From the NCBI GenBank assembly GCA_910574935.1, contig CAJTCU010000008.1, forward strand, positions 62,001-126,000: a DNA stretch of 64,000 bases. Direction: 5' to 3'. Shown one piece after another: positions 16,148-24,537 of the stretch (position 1 is the first letter of the stretch; each line of letters starts with the position of its first letter). Source of the DNA: Oscillospiraceae bacterium (lineage in GTDB: Bacteria > Bacillota > Clostridia > Oscillospirales > Acutalibacteraceae). The notes under the pieces are model-generated. The model saw only the letters and a list, made by a program, of their open reading frames with translations, searched no databases and was not told the DNA's origin. Both the position numbers and the translations under genes were made by a program.

Positions 16148-17058
16148 CTTTTTGGGGAACTTTAGCCGGGGGCGGGCAGATGCTGCTGGGCGCCCCCAAG
16201 GAGGCGGTGCTGTCTTATGACAGGGAGGCCCCGGCCTGCCAGCTGAAAGCGATATTTCCCGCAGAGCGGATCTGGGAGGACCTGGAAGAGGTGCGGGTAT
16301 ACGAAGGCGGCCGGGGGCTGTTTCGGGGGATGGTAGATGAGCAGAACACCGCCATGGGCCCCAAGGGGCTGCTAGTGGAGTTGGTGTGCAGAAGCCGGGA
16401 AGCCCTGCTGCTGGACAACGAGGCGGAGCCCAGAGCTTTTGGGAACCCTTCTTTGGGCGCTATCCGGCGCAGGCTGCTGGAGCCCCTGGGCTTTGACCAG
16501 GTGACAGGAGAGGACGGACGCTTTCCTGGGGAGCTTTTGGTGGAGAAGGGGCGGTCTTGCTGGCAGGTGCTGGCAGAATTCTGCCAGGACTACCTGGGCA
16601 CCCGGCCCTATGTGGACTTTGAGGGAGTCCTGCACTGCGAGGGGGCCGGGCCCGGGGAACTGGAGCTGGACCGAGTGATGGAGGCCAAACTGTGCCGCCT
16701 GCCCTGTAAACGGCTGAGTGCCCTATACAAGCAGGGATACCGCGGGGGCTATGATACCCGGTTTACCGACCCGGAGGCGGCTGTTCCCAGGCGCAGGTAC
16801 ATTAGCGCCCAAAGCGGCCAAAACCCCCGGCAGCTGCTGAAAGAGGCCCGGCAGGCGAGCTTTTTGCTGACAGTAACCTGTGCGGGGGCCTGGTGGCCCC
16901 AGGGAGACTGCACCGCCCGGGTGGCCCTGCCCCGGGTGGGACGATTTGTGGGATGCCCGGTAAAAAAGGCGGTGGTGTGGATGGATGGCAGCGGAGTGCG
17001 CACTCGGCTGACCCTGGAGAAAGGAGAGGATGAGCGTGTGGCTGACAGAGAGGCTTAA
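16144..17058 (+). CDS. baseplate hub protein (gpD/XkdQ-like)
   Basis: A 304-aa homologue of contractile-tail hub proteins of the late-control-D/XkdQ type. VLSYDREAPACQLKAIFPAE, VRVYEGGRGLFRGMVDEQNT and LVCRSREALLLDNEAEPRAF form the N-terminal barrels; SCWQVLAEFCQDYLGTRPYV and YKQGYRGGYDTRFTDPEA occur further on. The start ATG overlaps the preceding stop (ATGA) and the end overlaps the next gene by 29 bp. The hub would hold the spike at the tail tip. Confidence 0.78.
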   Translation: MTFWGTLAGGGQMLLGAPKEAVLSYDREAPACQLKAIFPAERIWEDLEEVRVYEGGRGLFRGMVDEQNTAMGPKGLLVELVCRSREALLLDNEAEPRAFGNPSLGAIRRRLLEPLGFDQVTGEDGRFPGELLVEKGRSCWQVLAEFCQDYLGTRPYVDFEGVLHCEGAGPGELELDRVMEAKLCRLPCKRLSALYKQGYRGGYDTRFTDPEAAVPRRRYISAQSGQNPRQLLKEARQASFLLTVTCAGAWWPQGDCTARVALPRVGRFVGCPVKKAVVWMDGSGVRTRLTLEKGEDERVADREA

Positions 17059-17365
17059 GCCCGGAGATAACGTGCGGCTGCGCAGTGGGCTGGTGGAGAG
17101 CGAGGGGGGCTTTGCGGTGCGGAGCGACAGCGAGCACCGGGCCCCAGAGCAGCTGTTTCCCTATGGTTTTGCCAGCGCCGCCCAGAGCGGTCGCCCGGCG
17201 GTGATGCTGAATGGCTACTGCGCGGGGCTGGCCAGCGCCCCGGACCCCACCCTGGAAGAGGGGGAGGTACGGCTGTACTCGGCCGGAGGGGCGGAAATTT
17301 TGCTGAAAAATAACGGGCAGGTGGTGGTGAACGGCCAGGTCTTTGCCCCAAAGGAGGCGGGGTGA
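17030..17365 (+). CDS. baseplate spike-associated protein (XkdR/DUF2577-like)
   Basis: A 111-aa beta-rich protein: an OB-like segment (SVWLTERLKPGDNVRLRSGL), QLFPYGFASAAQSGRPAVML and a C-terminal repeat with LYSAGGAEILLKNNGQVVVN that resembles the short beta-helix of phage spikes. Order matches xkdR between hub and XkdS. ATG 17030 has AAAGGAGAGG upstream within the hub gene. Family assignment is moderate. Confidence 0.65.
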   Translation: MSVWLTERLKPGDNVRLRSGLVESEGGFAVRSDSEHRAPEQLFPYGFASAAQSGRPAVMLNGYCAGLASAPDPTLEEGEVRLYSAGGAEILLKNNGQVVVNGQVFAPKEAG

Positions 17366-17709
17366 TGGACCTAAAGCTGGAAAACGGAAACATCGCCCTG
17401 GGCCCTGGGGGCCTGCCCCAGATGGTGGGAGGCCTGGAGGAGCTGCTGCAAAACGCCTGGCTGCGGCTGAGCATCCGCCGGGGCAGCCTGCCCTATTGCC
17501 GGGAACTGGGCAGCGGGCTGTGGCAGTGGGACCCCCAGGAGGACCATGCCCTGGACCGGGCTGTGGCACTGGCCAATGAAGCCCTTCTGGACCTGCCGGG
17601 GGTGCGGGCCAAAAGGGCGGAGACAACAGAGGGCGGCGTGCGGTTTTTGATGGAGACGCCGCTGGGAGAGGGGGAAATTATCATTGGAGACATACCAAGA
17701 GATACTTGA
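17365..17709 (+). CDS. baseplate protein gp25/XkdS-like (DUF2634)
   Basis: A 114-aa wedge component of contractile-tail baseplates. It begins MDLKLENGNIALGPGGLPQM and contains ELLQNAWLRLSIRRGSLPYC then ELGSGLWQWDP, a pattern typical of gp25/XkdS proteins, which help trigger sheath contraction. ATG 17365 lies after GGAGGCGGGG and overlaps the previous stop. The 3' end overlaps baseplate J by 26 bp. A gp25-like protein without a sheath gene is odd. Confidence 0.75.
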   Translation: MDLKLENGNIALGPGGLPQMVGGLEELLQNAWLRLSIRRGSLPYCRELGSGLWQWDPQEDHALDRAVALANEALLDLPGVRAKRAETTEGGVRFLMETPLGEGEIIIGDIPRDT

Positions 17710-18739
17710 CAGGATGCGGAGACAGTACGCGGACAAAAGCGGCGGGACACCCGACGAAGCGGGGGACATTGGCATACGCCTACAGGTGCTGGCCGGAGAA
17801 ATCTACCGCTTGCAGGCGGGGATTGAGTGGGTCCGGCGGGAGGCGTTTCCCCAAACGGCCCAGGGGGAGCAGCTGGACCGCCACGGGGCCCAGCGGGGGC
17901 TGGCCAGAAAGCCCGCCCAAAAAGCCCAGGGGGTGCTGCACTTTTGCCGGTACCTGCCCCTAAGCTTTGACCTGGTGATTCCCAAAGGCACGGTATGCGC
18001 CGCTTACGGAGACGAGGCGGTGGAGTATGAGACCACCCAGGACGTGTCTTTGCCCGCTGGAGACCTAGCTGTGGGGGCTCCGGCCCAGGCGGCGGAAGCA
18101 GGCAGCCGGGGAAACGCGGCCTCTAACTACATTAACACCTTGGTGACGCCGGTCAACGGCATACAGTATGTGGTGAACCACGGCGCCTTTACCGGTGGGG
18201 CCGAGGCGGAGGACGACGAGGCCTACCGCCAGCGGGTGCTGGAGGCCTTTTCCCGGCCTATTTTAATGGGCAATCCGGCCTACTATGAGGCCCTGGCCCG
18301 GGCGGTGCCGGGGGTGACAAAGGCCCAGGCCGTAGCGGCGGAAAGCGGCGGGGCGGCAGTGTACCTTTGGGGAGAAGGCCAGGCCCCGGACGAAGCCCTG
18401 CTGGCCGCGGCCACAGAAGCTTTGAGCCGGGAAAAGCCCCTGGGGGCGGCATTGACCATACAGGCGGCCACCACCCGCAAATGCAATGTGATGGCCACCA
18501 TGAAGATGCGGCCCGGGCTGAACTTTGCAGAGGCCAAGGAGCGGGCCAAAGCCGCCCTGGGTCAGTGGTTTGACCAAAGGGAGATTGGCGGCGGGGTGTA
18601 TACAGGGGACTTAGCCCGGGTAATCCTGGGAGACTCCGCCATTGGCAAGCTGACCTTGAACAACGCGATTGCGGACTATGCCGGGGCGGCGGGAGTATTG
18701 CCCATTATGGGCGTGGTCTCCCTGACGGAGGCCGCATGA
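17684..18739 (+). CDS. baseplate J-like protein (gp47/XkdT)
   Basis: A 351-aa baseplate wedge protein. The core reads AAYGDEAVEYETTQDVSLPA, then GNAASNYINTLVTPVNGIQYV (given here as GNAASNYINTLVTPV and NGIQYV), and GGAEAEDDEAYRQRVLEAFS, which is the baseplate J hallmark; VPGVTKAQAVAAE follows. TTG 17684 starts the protein (METYQEILDRMRRQY), with GGGAGAGGGGG upstream. It follows gp25/XkdS and precedes the tail gpI-like gene, the order seen in PBSX, Mu-like and P2-like phages. Confidence 0.88.
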   Translation: METYQEILDRMRRQYADKSGGTPDEAGDIGIRLQVLAGEIYRLQAGIEWVRREAFPQTAQGEQLDRHGAQRGLARKPAQKAQGVLHFCRYLPLSFDLVIPKGTVCAAYGDEAVEYETTQDVSLPAGDLAVGAPAQAAEAGSRGNAASNYINTLVTPVNGIQYVVNHGAFTGGAEAEDDEAYRQRVLEAFSRPILMGNPAYYEALARAVPGVTKAQAVAAESGGAAVYLWGEGQAPDEALLAAATEALSREKPLGAALTIQAATTRKCNVMATMKMRPGLNFAEAKERAKAALGQWFDQREIGGGVYTGDLARVILGDSAIGKLTLNNAIADYAGAAGVLPIMGVVSLTEAA

Positions 18740-19203
18740 GCGCCGGGGAGGACCTGCGCCGGATTCTTTCTGCCACAGGCGCGTACCAGTTGACCGGCAG
18801 CAGTCCGCTGGACTGGGAGTTGGACGCCTACGCCGAAGGATTGGACGCGGCGTGGGCACAGGTAGACCGGGCACTGGCGGAGCTGTTCATTGAGACCGCG
18901 CCAGAAGAAACGCTGGGCCAGTGGGAGATTTTGTTCCACGGCCAGGCCCTGCCGGGAGAACCGGCGGACCGCAGGCGGGCGCTGCTGGGGCTGCTGGGGG
19001 CCTACCGGGGGCCGGGGACCCTGGCGGAACTGAGGAGCGTGGTAGAAGCGGCGGGGATTGACGGCGCGGTGGAAGAGACAGAGACAGGAGTAATCATTCG
19101 GGCTAAAGGATTTTTGGGCGTGAGCGAGACGGAGGCCAGACGGCTGCTGGCGAGGCTGATGCCACTGCATCTAAACTGGGAACTGATTGTGGAAACGGAA
19201 TAG
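18736..19203 (+). CDS. tail protein of the XkdU/DUF2313 (gpI-like) type
   Basis: A 155-aa protein. Typical features are SSPLDWELDAYAEGLDAAWA, DRALAELFIETAPEETLGQW and RRRALLGLLGAYRGPGT-like ADRRRALLGLLGAYRGPGT, ending with a small C-terminal domain (LMPLHLNWELIVETE). Such proteins join baseplate J to tail fibres. No fibre gene follows; a terminator begins five bases after the stop. Start ATG overlaps the previous TGA. Confidence 0.78.
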   Translation: MSAGEDLRRILSATGAYQLTGSSPLDWELDAYAEGLDAAWAQVDRALAELFIETAPEETLGQWEILFHGQALPGEPADRRRALLGLLGAYRGPGTLAELRSVVEAAGIDGAVEETETGVIIRAKGFLGVSETEARRLLARLMPLHLNWELIVETE

Positions 19204-19207
19204 GCGA

Positions 19208-19242
19208 AGAGGGCTTCTCACAGGGGAAGCCCTCTTTTTTTT
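19208..19242 (+). terminator. intrinsic terminator of the phage cluster
   Basis: A perfect 10-bp stem, AGAGGGCTTC (19208-19217) and GAAGCCCTCT (19226-19235), is followed by a run of T to 19242. It closes the structural operon immediately after the XkdU-like gene, so no further phage genes are co-transcribed. Confidence 0.9.
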
Positions 19243-19330
19243 CGGAAAGGCCCAGAACCCCAAGGGGAAGCCGGCGGGACCACAGAGGGCGTCTCCTTGG
19301 CAACAGATAAAGCTTATGGTTCACACAGGC

Positions 19331-19495
19331 TAGGGCTTGTTTGAAAAATCGCAAACACCGTCTTTTTGCCCGGTCCGGGCGGATTTGTGTGTGGAAAATC
19401 CTTGTAATACGAAAGGATTCCTGGCGGTTTTCTTCGTCAAACCGCACCGGCCAGGGCAAAAAGACGGCATTTTCTCTGTTTTCAAACCAGCCCTA
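19331..19495. mobile_element. family A miniature element, copy 3
   Basis: A 165-bp element. Left end TAGGGCTTGTTTGAAAA; right end TTTTCAAACCAGCCCTA. It abuts copy 4, and the two share one TA. Confidence 0.85.
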
Positions 19496-19661
19496 GAGTC
19501 TGTGTGAAAACTCCGAAACAGGGGCTGTTTTGCCCAGAAATGGTGGCTTCGGCGTCAAAAGTTCTGGAAAGGCGCCAGCATTTCTTGCGGCTTTTTTCCT
19601 TGCAAGGGCCCCTCTTCCGGGCCAAAAAAGATCATTTTTCTCTATTTTCAAACAAGCTCTA
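19494..19661. mobile_element. family A miniature element, copy 4
   Basis: A 168-bp element directly adjoining copy 3. Left end TAGAGTCTGTGTGAAAA; right end TTTTCAAACAAGCTCTA. Its interior, with TCTGGAAAGGCGCCAGCAT, resembles copy 1 at 8175 more than copy 3, so the neighbours are not a simple duplication. Both ends are TA. Confidence 0.8.
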
Positions 19662-19683
19662 TTAAAATTTAGAATCTTTTGTT

Positions 19684-20016
19684 TTAGGACAGAAACAAGG
19701 ATATCTTAACTTGAAAAATTGATTTTGCTGTTTCTTTAGTGGATGGACGATAGCGCCCGCCCCGGCCGGCGCAGCGCCGGGGCACAGGACCATAGTCAAA
19801 GGCCAGGGGGCTTGCCGCGGCTTTTTCCGGCAGCGGAGAGCAGAGGAAGGGCGGCACGGTAAACCCCAGGCCCCCGAACCACAGATACCGCAAGGGGGAC
19901 CCCCAGGGCAAATCGTACTGCATCAAATAACGTAGACCGCAAAGGAGCAGCCCCACAACCGGAACATATACCGTAAAGGGGGCACTCACTGGGCATGACC
20001 GGGCCGCTGGGCGCAT
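19684..20016 (-). CDS. possible small membrane protein or gene remnant
   Basis: An open frame of 110 codons from ATG 20016. It contains a hydrophobic stretch FTVYVPVVGLLLCGLRYLMQ and a second, LRYLWFGGLGFTVPPFLCSP, suggesting two membrane segments, then a polar tail. No ribosome-binding site is evident and I do not recognise it. It runs divergently from the carboxypeptidase gene. It could equally be a decayed remnant or chance. Confidence 0.3.
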   Translation of the reverse strand: MRPAARSCPVSAPFTVYVPVVGLLLCGLRYLMQYDLPWGSPLRYLWFGGLGFTVPPFLCSPLPEKAAASPLAFDYGPVPRRCAGRGGRYRPSTKETAKSIFQVKISLFLS

Positions 20017-20092
20017 ATTAGTAGAACAATGGAGGCAACACCCCACAAAAACCTTGCACAGTGTTGCTTTGAAAGGGAAAGGATGATCTGTT

Positions 20093-21229
20093 GTGAAAAA
20101 GTATTTGGCCCTTCTTCTTGCTCTGCTGACAGCGGCCCTCTCTCTGCCGGCTTTGACCGCCCACGGCCAGGAGGAGCTGACCCTTTCGGCCCCGGCGGCG
20201 GTGCTGATGGAGGCCGGCACCGGGCAGGTACTCTTTGAAAAAAACGCCCATGAGGTGCGTCCCTGTGCCTCTATCACCAAAGTAATGACCCTGTGCCTGA
20301 CCTTTGACGCCCTGGAGGCGGGCCAGCTGCGCCTGGAGGACCAGCTGACGGCCTCGGCCCACGCGGCCTCCATGGGCGGGTCGGACATCTGGCTGAAAGA
20401 GGGAGAGCAGATGAGCGTGGACGACCTGCTAAAAGCCACGGTGATTATGAGCGCCAACGACGCGGCGGTGGTGCTGGCCGAAAACGTGGCGGGCAGCGAA
20501 GAGGCCTTTGTGGCCAGAATGAACGAAAAAGCCCAGGAGCTGGGCATGGGGGACAGCGCCTTTAAAAATTGCAACGGGCTGGATGAGGAGGGCCATGTGA
20601 CCAGTGCCTTTGACGTGGCACTGATGAGCCGGGAACTGATCAAACACAAAAAAATTCAGGACTACACGCTCACCTGGATTGACTATGTACGGGACGGGGC
20701 CACCCAGCTGGTGAACACCAACAAACTGATCCGCAGCTACCAGGGCATTACGGGGCTAAAGACCGGCACTACCACCCAGGCGGGCAGCTGTATCACTGCC
20801 ACGGCGGAGCGGGGCGGCCTGCGGCTGATCGCGGTGGTGCTGGGGGCCCCCAGCACGGACGACCGGTTCCGGGACGCGGCGGCGCTGCTGGACTATGGGT
20901 TTGCCGGGTGGACCGTCACCGTGCCCGAGAGCCCGGAGCTGCCGCCGGTGGCGGTGGCGGGGGGCATGGAAGAAACAGTACCCGTGCGCGCGGGCGAGAT
21001 GCCGGAGATTCTGATGAGGACCTCGGCTAAAGGAGAGGTGGAGGAAAAAATCAGCTGGAAGCAGGGGGTGACTGCTCCGGTAAAAGAGGGGGATGTGCTG
21101 GGGAAGATCAGCTATCTGGCAGGGGGAGAGACCGTGGCCCAGGTGGAGATTAAAGCGGCGGGAGAGGTGGCGGCCATTACCTTTGGCTCGGCCTTTGGAT
21201 ATTTGCTGCGGGGGCTGCTGACGCTATAG
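20093..21229 (+). CDS. dacF: D-alanyl-D-alanine carboxypeptidase (penicillin-binding protein 5/DacF type)
   Basis: A peptidase S11 enzyme that trims the terminal D-Ala from peptidoglycan stem peptides outside the membrane. The 378-aa protein begins with a signal peptide (KKYLALLLALLTAALSLPAL). The three active-site motifs are present: SITK near residue 60, SAN near 119 and KTG near 222. A C-terminal beta domain and a final hydrophobic helix (FGSAFGYLLRGLLTL) would tether it to the membrane. GTG 20093 is the start. It is a monocistronic plus-strand gene. Confidence 0.93.
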   Translation: MKKYLALLLALLTAALSLPALTAHGQEELTLSAPAAVLMEAGTGQVLFEKNAHEVRPCASITKVMTLCLTFDALEAGQLRLEDQLTASAHAASMGGSDIWLKEGEQMSVDDLLKATVIMSANDAAVVLAENVAGSEEAFVARMNEKAQELGMGDSAFKNCNGLDEEGHVTSAFDVALMSRELIKHKKIQDYTLTWIDYVRDGATQLVNTNKLIRSYQGITGLKTGTTTQAGSCITATAERGGLRLIAVVLGAPSTDDRFRDAAALLDYGFAGWTVTVPESPELPPVAVAGGMEETVPVRAGEMPEILMRTSAKGEVEEKISWKQGVTAPVKEGDVLGKISYLAGGETVAQVEIKAAGEVAAITFGSAFGYLLRGLLTL

Positions 21230-21243
21230 GAGCGAGAAGGGTT

Positions 21244-21410
21244 TTAAGGCAACACCGCACAATTCTAAGCACCGTCCTGCTTGCAGATTTTCCGTGATAG
21301 CGCACAGCTTTCGCTGGTCAATGGTGAGATGGACGGCGCTCAATCTGTACCCTCTGAAGAAAAATCTGACTGCGCAATACGGTGCTTAGAATTGTGCGGT
21401 ATTGCCTTAA
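21244..21410. mobile_element. family B miniature element, copy 1 (complete)
   Basis: A 167-bp element with about 32-bp terminal inverted repeats differing at one base. The left arm begins TTAAGGCAACACCGCAC and continues AATTCTAAGCACCGT; the right arm, read inward, is TTAAGGCAATACCGCAC and the same continuation. No coding capacity. The outermost TTAA may be part of the repeat or a duplicated target. Confidence 0.9.
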
Positions 21411-21673
21411 GGAAAGAGCAGACGGTGAAGAGGCGAAGAGCTGGCTTTAGTCCATGCTTCGCCTCTTCTCGGGTCCGGGGATGAAGCGCCCGGGCTTTGT
21501 CTGCCGTCTTGGCCGGATCCATAAGGGCGGTGCTGTGCCCTTTCCTTTTTGGGAAGCGGCTTTCCAGGCGGCAAGGGGGATTTTCCCCTTTTTTCTGGCG
21601 GCGCCCGCTTTTGGCAGAGACTCTGCACAAAAAGACGCCCGGAGAATTTAGAGATATTTCATAAAACCCCCTC
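21411..21673 (+). other. intergenic DNA between family B element and pgi promoter, with two hairpins
   Basis: GAAGAGGCGAAG (21427-21438) pairs with CTTCGCCTCTTC (21457-21468), and a terminator-like AAGGGG...CCCCTTTTTT lies at 21573-21594. No gene is seen. The second hairpin probably ends transcription entering from the carboxypeptidase side. Confidence 0.5.
21573..21594 (+). terminator. short intrinsic terminator
   Basis: AAGGGG (21573-21578) and CCCCTT (21585-21590) with a run of T after it. The stem is short, so it is moderately supported. Confidence 0.5.
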
Positions 21674-21702
21674 TTGCAAAACAGAAAAATATATTGTAAA
21701 AT
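21674..21702 (+). promoter_or_regulatory. promoter of pgi
   Basis: TTGCAA (21674-21679), 17-bp spacer, TAAAAT (21697-21702). The spacer and upstream bases are A+T-rich. It would give a leader of about 90 nt before pgi. Confidence 0.65.
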
Positions 21703-21801
21703 AAGAGTAATAAAAATCCCGGCGTTGGGCGGAGGAATCTTTCAGTTTTATAGAGGCTGGTTTCTTCCCTGGCGGACGGAAAGAGTAAAGGAGTTTTGCA
21801 A

Positions 21802-23142
21802 ATGCCGCTAAAATTGGACGACAGGTATTTAAAAGGCTTTATTTCTCAACATGAGTTCGACGGTATGCAGCCCGCTGTGCAGGCCGCCAGCGATCTATTG
21901 GCCTCTGGAAAAGGCCCGGGGAATGACTTTTTGGGCTGGACCACCCTTCCCGAGGATTATGACAAGGAGGAGTTTGCCCGCATCAAGGCCGCGGCCCAGC
22001 GGGTAAAGGAAAATTCTCAGGTGTTTGTGGTCATTGGCATCGGGGGCTCCTACCTGGGGGCCCGGGCCGCTATTGAATTTTTGAAGTCCGACCATTACAA
22101 CGCCCTGCCAAAGGATACGCCGGATATCTATTTTACCGGCAATAGCATTAGCTCTACCGCTTTGCAGGAGCTGGTGACGATTTGCCAGGACAAGGACGTT
22201 TCCATCAACATGATCTCCAAGTCCGGCACTACCACCGAGCCCGCTATTGCGTTCCGGGTGTTCCGGGAGCTGCTGGAAAAGAAATATGGCAAAGAAGGGG
22301 CCCGGCAGCGCGTTTTCTGCACCACGGATAAGGCCAAGGGCACTTTGAAGCAGCTGGCTGACGCCGAGGGCTACGAGACGTTTGTGGTACCGGATAATGT
22401 GGGCGGACGCTACTCGGTGCTGACCGCCGTGGGGCTTTTGCCCATTGCCGTGGCGGGGTGTGACGTTGACGCCCTGATGGAAGGGGCGCGCAAGGCCATG
22501 AAAGCCTATAGCAGCCCGGTGCTGGAGGAGAACGACTGCTACAAGTATGCGGCGGCCCGGAACATCCTATACAACAAGGGCAAGTCCGTAGAGGTGATGG
22601 TGAGCTATGAGCCCTGCTACGCCATGATGAACGAATGGTGGAAGCAGCTGTATGGAGAGAGCGAGGGCAAGGACCAGAAAGGCCTGTTCCCAGCCTCGGT
22701 GGTGTTTTCCACGGACCTGCACTCCATGGGGCAGTATATCCAGGACGGCCGGCGGCAGTTGTTTGAGACCGTGGTGCTCATTGACAGCCCCAAGCACCAG
22801 GTGACCCTGGGCAAGGACCCCACGGACGTGGACGGGCTGAACTATCTGGAGGGCCGGACCATGGCCTTTGTCAACGAGAAGGCTTTCGAGGGCACCGTGC
22901 TGGCCCACAACGACGGCGGCGTGCCCAATGTGGTGCTGCACGCCAGCGACTTTTCTGAAGAGACTCTGGGGCAGATTATCTACTTTTTTGAGAAAGCCTG
23001 CGCCATTTCCGGCTATCTGCTGGGTGTGAATCCCTTTGACCAGCCTGGGGTGGAAAGCTATAAGAAGAACATGTTCGCCCTGCTGGGCAAGCCCGGTTAC
23101 GAAGCCCAAAAGGCGGCGCTGGAGGAGCGCCTGAACGGTTAA
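21802..23142 (+). CDS. pgi: glucose-6-phosphate isomerase
   Basis: Interconverts glucose-6-phosphate and fructose-6-phosphate in glycolysis and gluconeogenesis. The 446-aa length fits the short bacterial PGI form. Visible motifs are [20 protein letters not shown], the phosphate-binding segment [38 protein letters not shown] and [23 protein letters not shown] 21802 follows TAAAGGAG and is preferred to TTG 21796. The gene has its own promoter and stands alone; nagB, at the left edge of the window, makes the same product, fructose-6-phosphate. Confidence 0.95.
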   Translation: MPLKLDDRYLKGFISQHEFDGMQPAVQAASDLLASGKGPGNDFLGWTTLPEDYDKEEFARIKAAAQRVKENSQVFVVIGIGGSYLGARAAIEFLKSDHYNALPKDTPDIYFTGNSISSTALQELVTICQDKDVSINMISKSGTTTEPAIAFRVFRELLEKKYGKEGARQRVFCTTDKAKGTLKQLADAEGYETFVVPDNVGGRYSVLTAVGLLPIAVAGCDVDALMEGARKAMKAYSSPVLEENDCYKYAAARNILYNKGKSVEVMVSYEPCYAMMNEWWKQLYGESEGKDQKGLFPASVVFSTDLHSMGQYIQDGRRQLFETVVLIDSPKHQVTLGKDPTDVDGLNYLEGRTMAFVNEKAFEGTVLAHNDGGVPNVVLHASDFSEETLGQIIYFFEKACAISGYLLGVNPFDQPGVESYKKNMFALLGKPGYEAQKAALEERLNG

Positions 23143-23289
23143 AAAAAGTCCAGTACCGGACATTGGGCAAAGGCCGGTGCCTATTGGCAGAGGGAGAAGT
23201 TCCCGTGGGAAATCTTTCCCGTCATTTGGCCCGGGTAATGCTCTTGTTGTTTCGTAAGAGCAATAATAAAAAAATAAAGGAGCAAAAAA

Positions 23290-23703
23290 ATGGTTACTCT
23301 TTTGACTGGTAAAAAAGGTTCGGGCAAGACAAAGAAACTGATTGAGATGGTCAACGCCGCCCTGGAAAAGTCCAACGGCAACGTGGTGGTCATTGAGAAA
23401 GGCCAGCAGATGACCTACAACATTCCCTATGCCGCCCGCTTGGTAGATTCTGACGCGTATGATATTAAGGGCGAGGACGCCCTGTTGGGCTTTATCAGCG
23501 GCATTTGCGCGGGCAACTATGACGTGACCGACATCTTTGTGGACTCCACCCTAAAGATTACCGGCACTGGGGCCGAGGCCTGCGCTTACCTGGTACCCGA
23601 GCTGAAAAAGCTTAGCGAGTCCGCCAGTACCTCGATTGTGCTTTCCATCTCTGCCGCCGACGAGGATATTCCAGCCCAGGTGGCTGACTGCGTGCTGAAA
23701 TAA
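23290..23703 (+). CDS. small P-loop ATP-binding protein, unknown function
   Basis: A 137-aa cytoplasmic protein with an N-terminal Walker A motif, LLTGKKGSGKTKKLIEMVN, a nucleotide-binding-like strand NVVVIEK and a possible Walker B-like DIFVDSTLKI. It is about half the size of typical AAA or PilT ATPases, and I do not recognise a named family. ATG 23290 follows AAAGGAG. It lies between pgi and the DUF177-rpmF pair, with the strong promoter of that pair starting just after its stop. Function is not assignable. Confidence 0.75.
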   Translation: MVTLLTGKKGSGKTKKLIEMVNAALEKSNGNVVVIEKGQQMTYNIPYAARLVDSDAYDIKGEDALLGFISGICAGNYDVTDIFVDSTLKITGTGAEACAYLVPELKKLSESASTSIVLSISAADEDIPAQVADCVLK

Positions 23704-23728
23704 CGGCAAAATTCTCCTGGCTTCGGGC

Positions 23729-23757
23729 TTGACAAAGGTCCTTTTAACAGGTATAAT
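23729..23757 (+). promoter_or_regulatory. strong promoter of the yceD-rpmF operon
   Basis: TTGACA (23729-23734), exactly 17 bp, TATAAT (23752-23757): a perfect sigma-A consensus. Its position rules out the longer upstream start of the DUF177 gene, because transcription would begin near 23764. Confidence 0.92.
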
Positions 23758-23782
23758 ATACCGGTACGGCATGAGGTGCGAT

Positions 23783-24274
23783 ATGGTGATCGATTTAAAA
23801 AAGTATTTTCAGTCTGATGGCCTTGGGGACAAGGTCAGTTGCCAGCTGGACTTTTCCGGGGTGGAATTGGGCGGCGTCAAGCCGTTTTGTGCGCCCGTGA
23901 AGGTAGAGGCTGCGCTGAAAGGCTTTGCGAGCGCGGTGGATTTTCAGGCGCGGGTGGAGTTTTCCCTTTTGATGCCCTGTGACCGCTGCGCGGAGGAGTT
24001 CACCAGAGAGTACGAGAAAACCTTCCGTCATATGCTGGTTCGGGAGACCCAGGGTGAAGAGGATGAAGACACCATCCTGACGCCTGAGGAAAAGCTGGAC
24101 TTGGACAGGCTAGTGCTGGAGGACGTCCTGCTGAACATGCCCGGTCAGTTCCTTTGTAAAGAGGACTGCAAGGGCTTGTGCCCCACCTGCGGAACCAACT
24201 GGAACCACGGGATGTGTGGCTGCGGCGGCCCGGTGATAGACCCGCGGCTGGAGGTTTTGAAGGAATTGCTGTAG
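23783..24274 (+). CDS. yceD: DUF177 (YceD) family protein
   Basis: A 163-aa member of the DUF177 family, which in bacteria and plastids is linked to 23S rRNA accumulation and precedes rpmF. A CDRCAEEF motif mid-protein and C-terminal cysteines in FLCKEDCKGLCPTCGTNWNH suggest a bound metal. ATG 23783 is taken because the perfect promoter at 23729-23757 overlaps the upstream part of the open frame and GAGGTG precedes it. It is followed by rpmF after about 57 bp, the usual arrangement. Confidence 0.88.
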   Translation: MVIDLKKYFQSDGLGDKVSCQLDFSGVELGGVKPFCAPVKVEAALKGFASAVDFQARVEFSLLMPCDRCAEEFTREYEKTFRHMLVRETQGEEDEDTILTPEEKLDLDRLVLEDVLLNMPGQFLCKEDCKGLCPTCGTNWNHGMCGCGGPVIDPRLEVLKELL

Positions 24275-24331
24275 GTTAAATGAAAAAGTTGGGATAATGT
24301 ACGAGTTTTTGAAGCTAAGGAGGTGCTGAAA

Positions 24332-24514
24332 ATGGCGGTACCCAAGAGAAAGGTGTCCAGTGCGCGGCAGAATAAGCGGCGCTCTAATGTGTGGAAGCTG
24401 CAAGCCCCTGCTCTGACCAAGTGTGCCCAGTGCGGCAGCTACAAGGCTCCTCACCGGGTTTGCCCCACCTGCGGCTATTATAATGGCCGGAAAGTGGTTG
24501 AGGTGGACCAATAA
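24332..24514 (+). CDS. rpmF: 50S ribosomal protein L32
   Basis: A 60-aa ribosomal protein of the large subunit. It starts MAVPKRKVSSARQNKRRSNV and carries two CxxC pairs (CAQCGSYKAPHRVCPTC), the zinc-binding version of L32. Copies lacking cysteines are used under zinc starvation in some bacteria; this is the zinc-containing type. ATG 24332 follows AAGGAGGTG. A terminator lies just downstream. Confidence 0.97.
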   Translation: MAVPKRKVSSARQNKRRSNVWKLQAPALTKCAQCGSYKAPHRVCPTCGYYNGRKVVEVDQ

Positions 24515-24537
24515 GCAGGTTTCCATAAGGAAGATCG

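Noticed and set aside
20017-20649. The long upstream part of a 321-codon minus-strand frame across the carboxypeptidase gene
   Set aside because: It is antisense to dacF; only the short segment left of 20016 could be independent.
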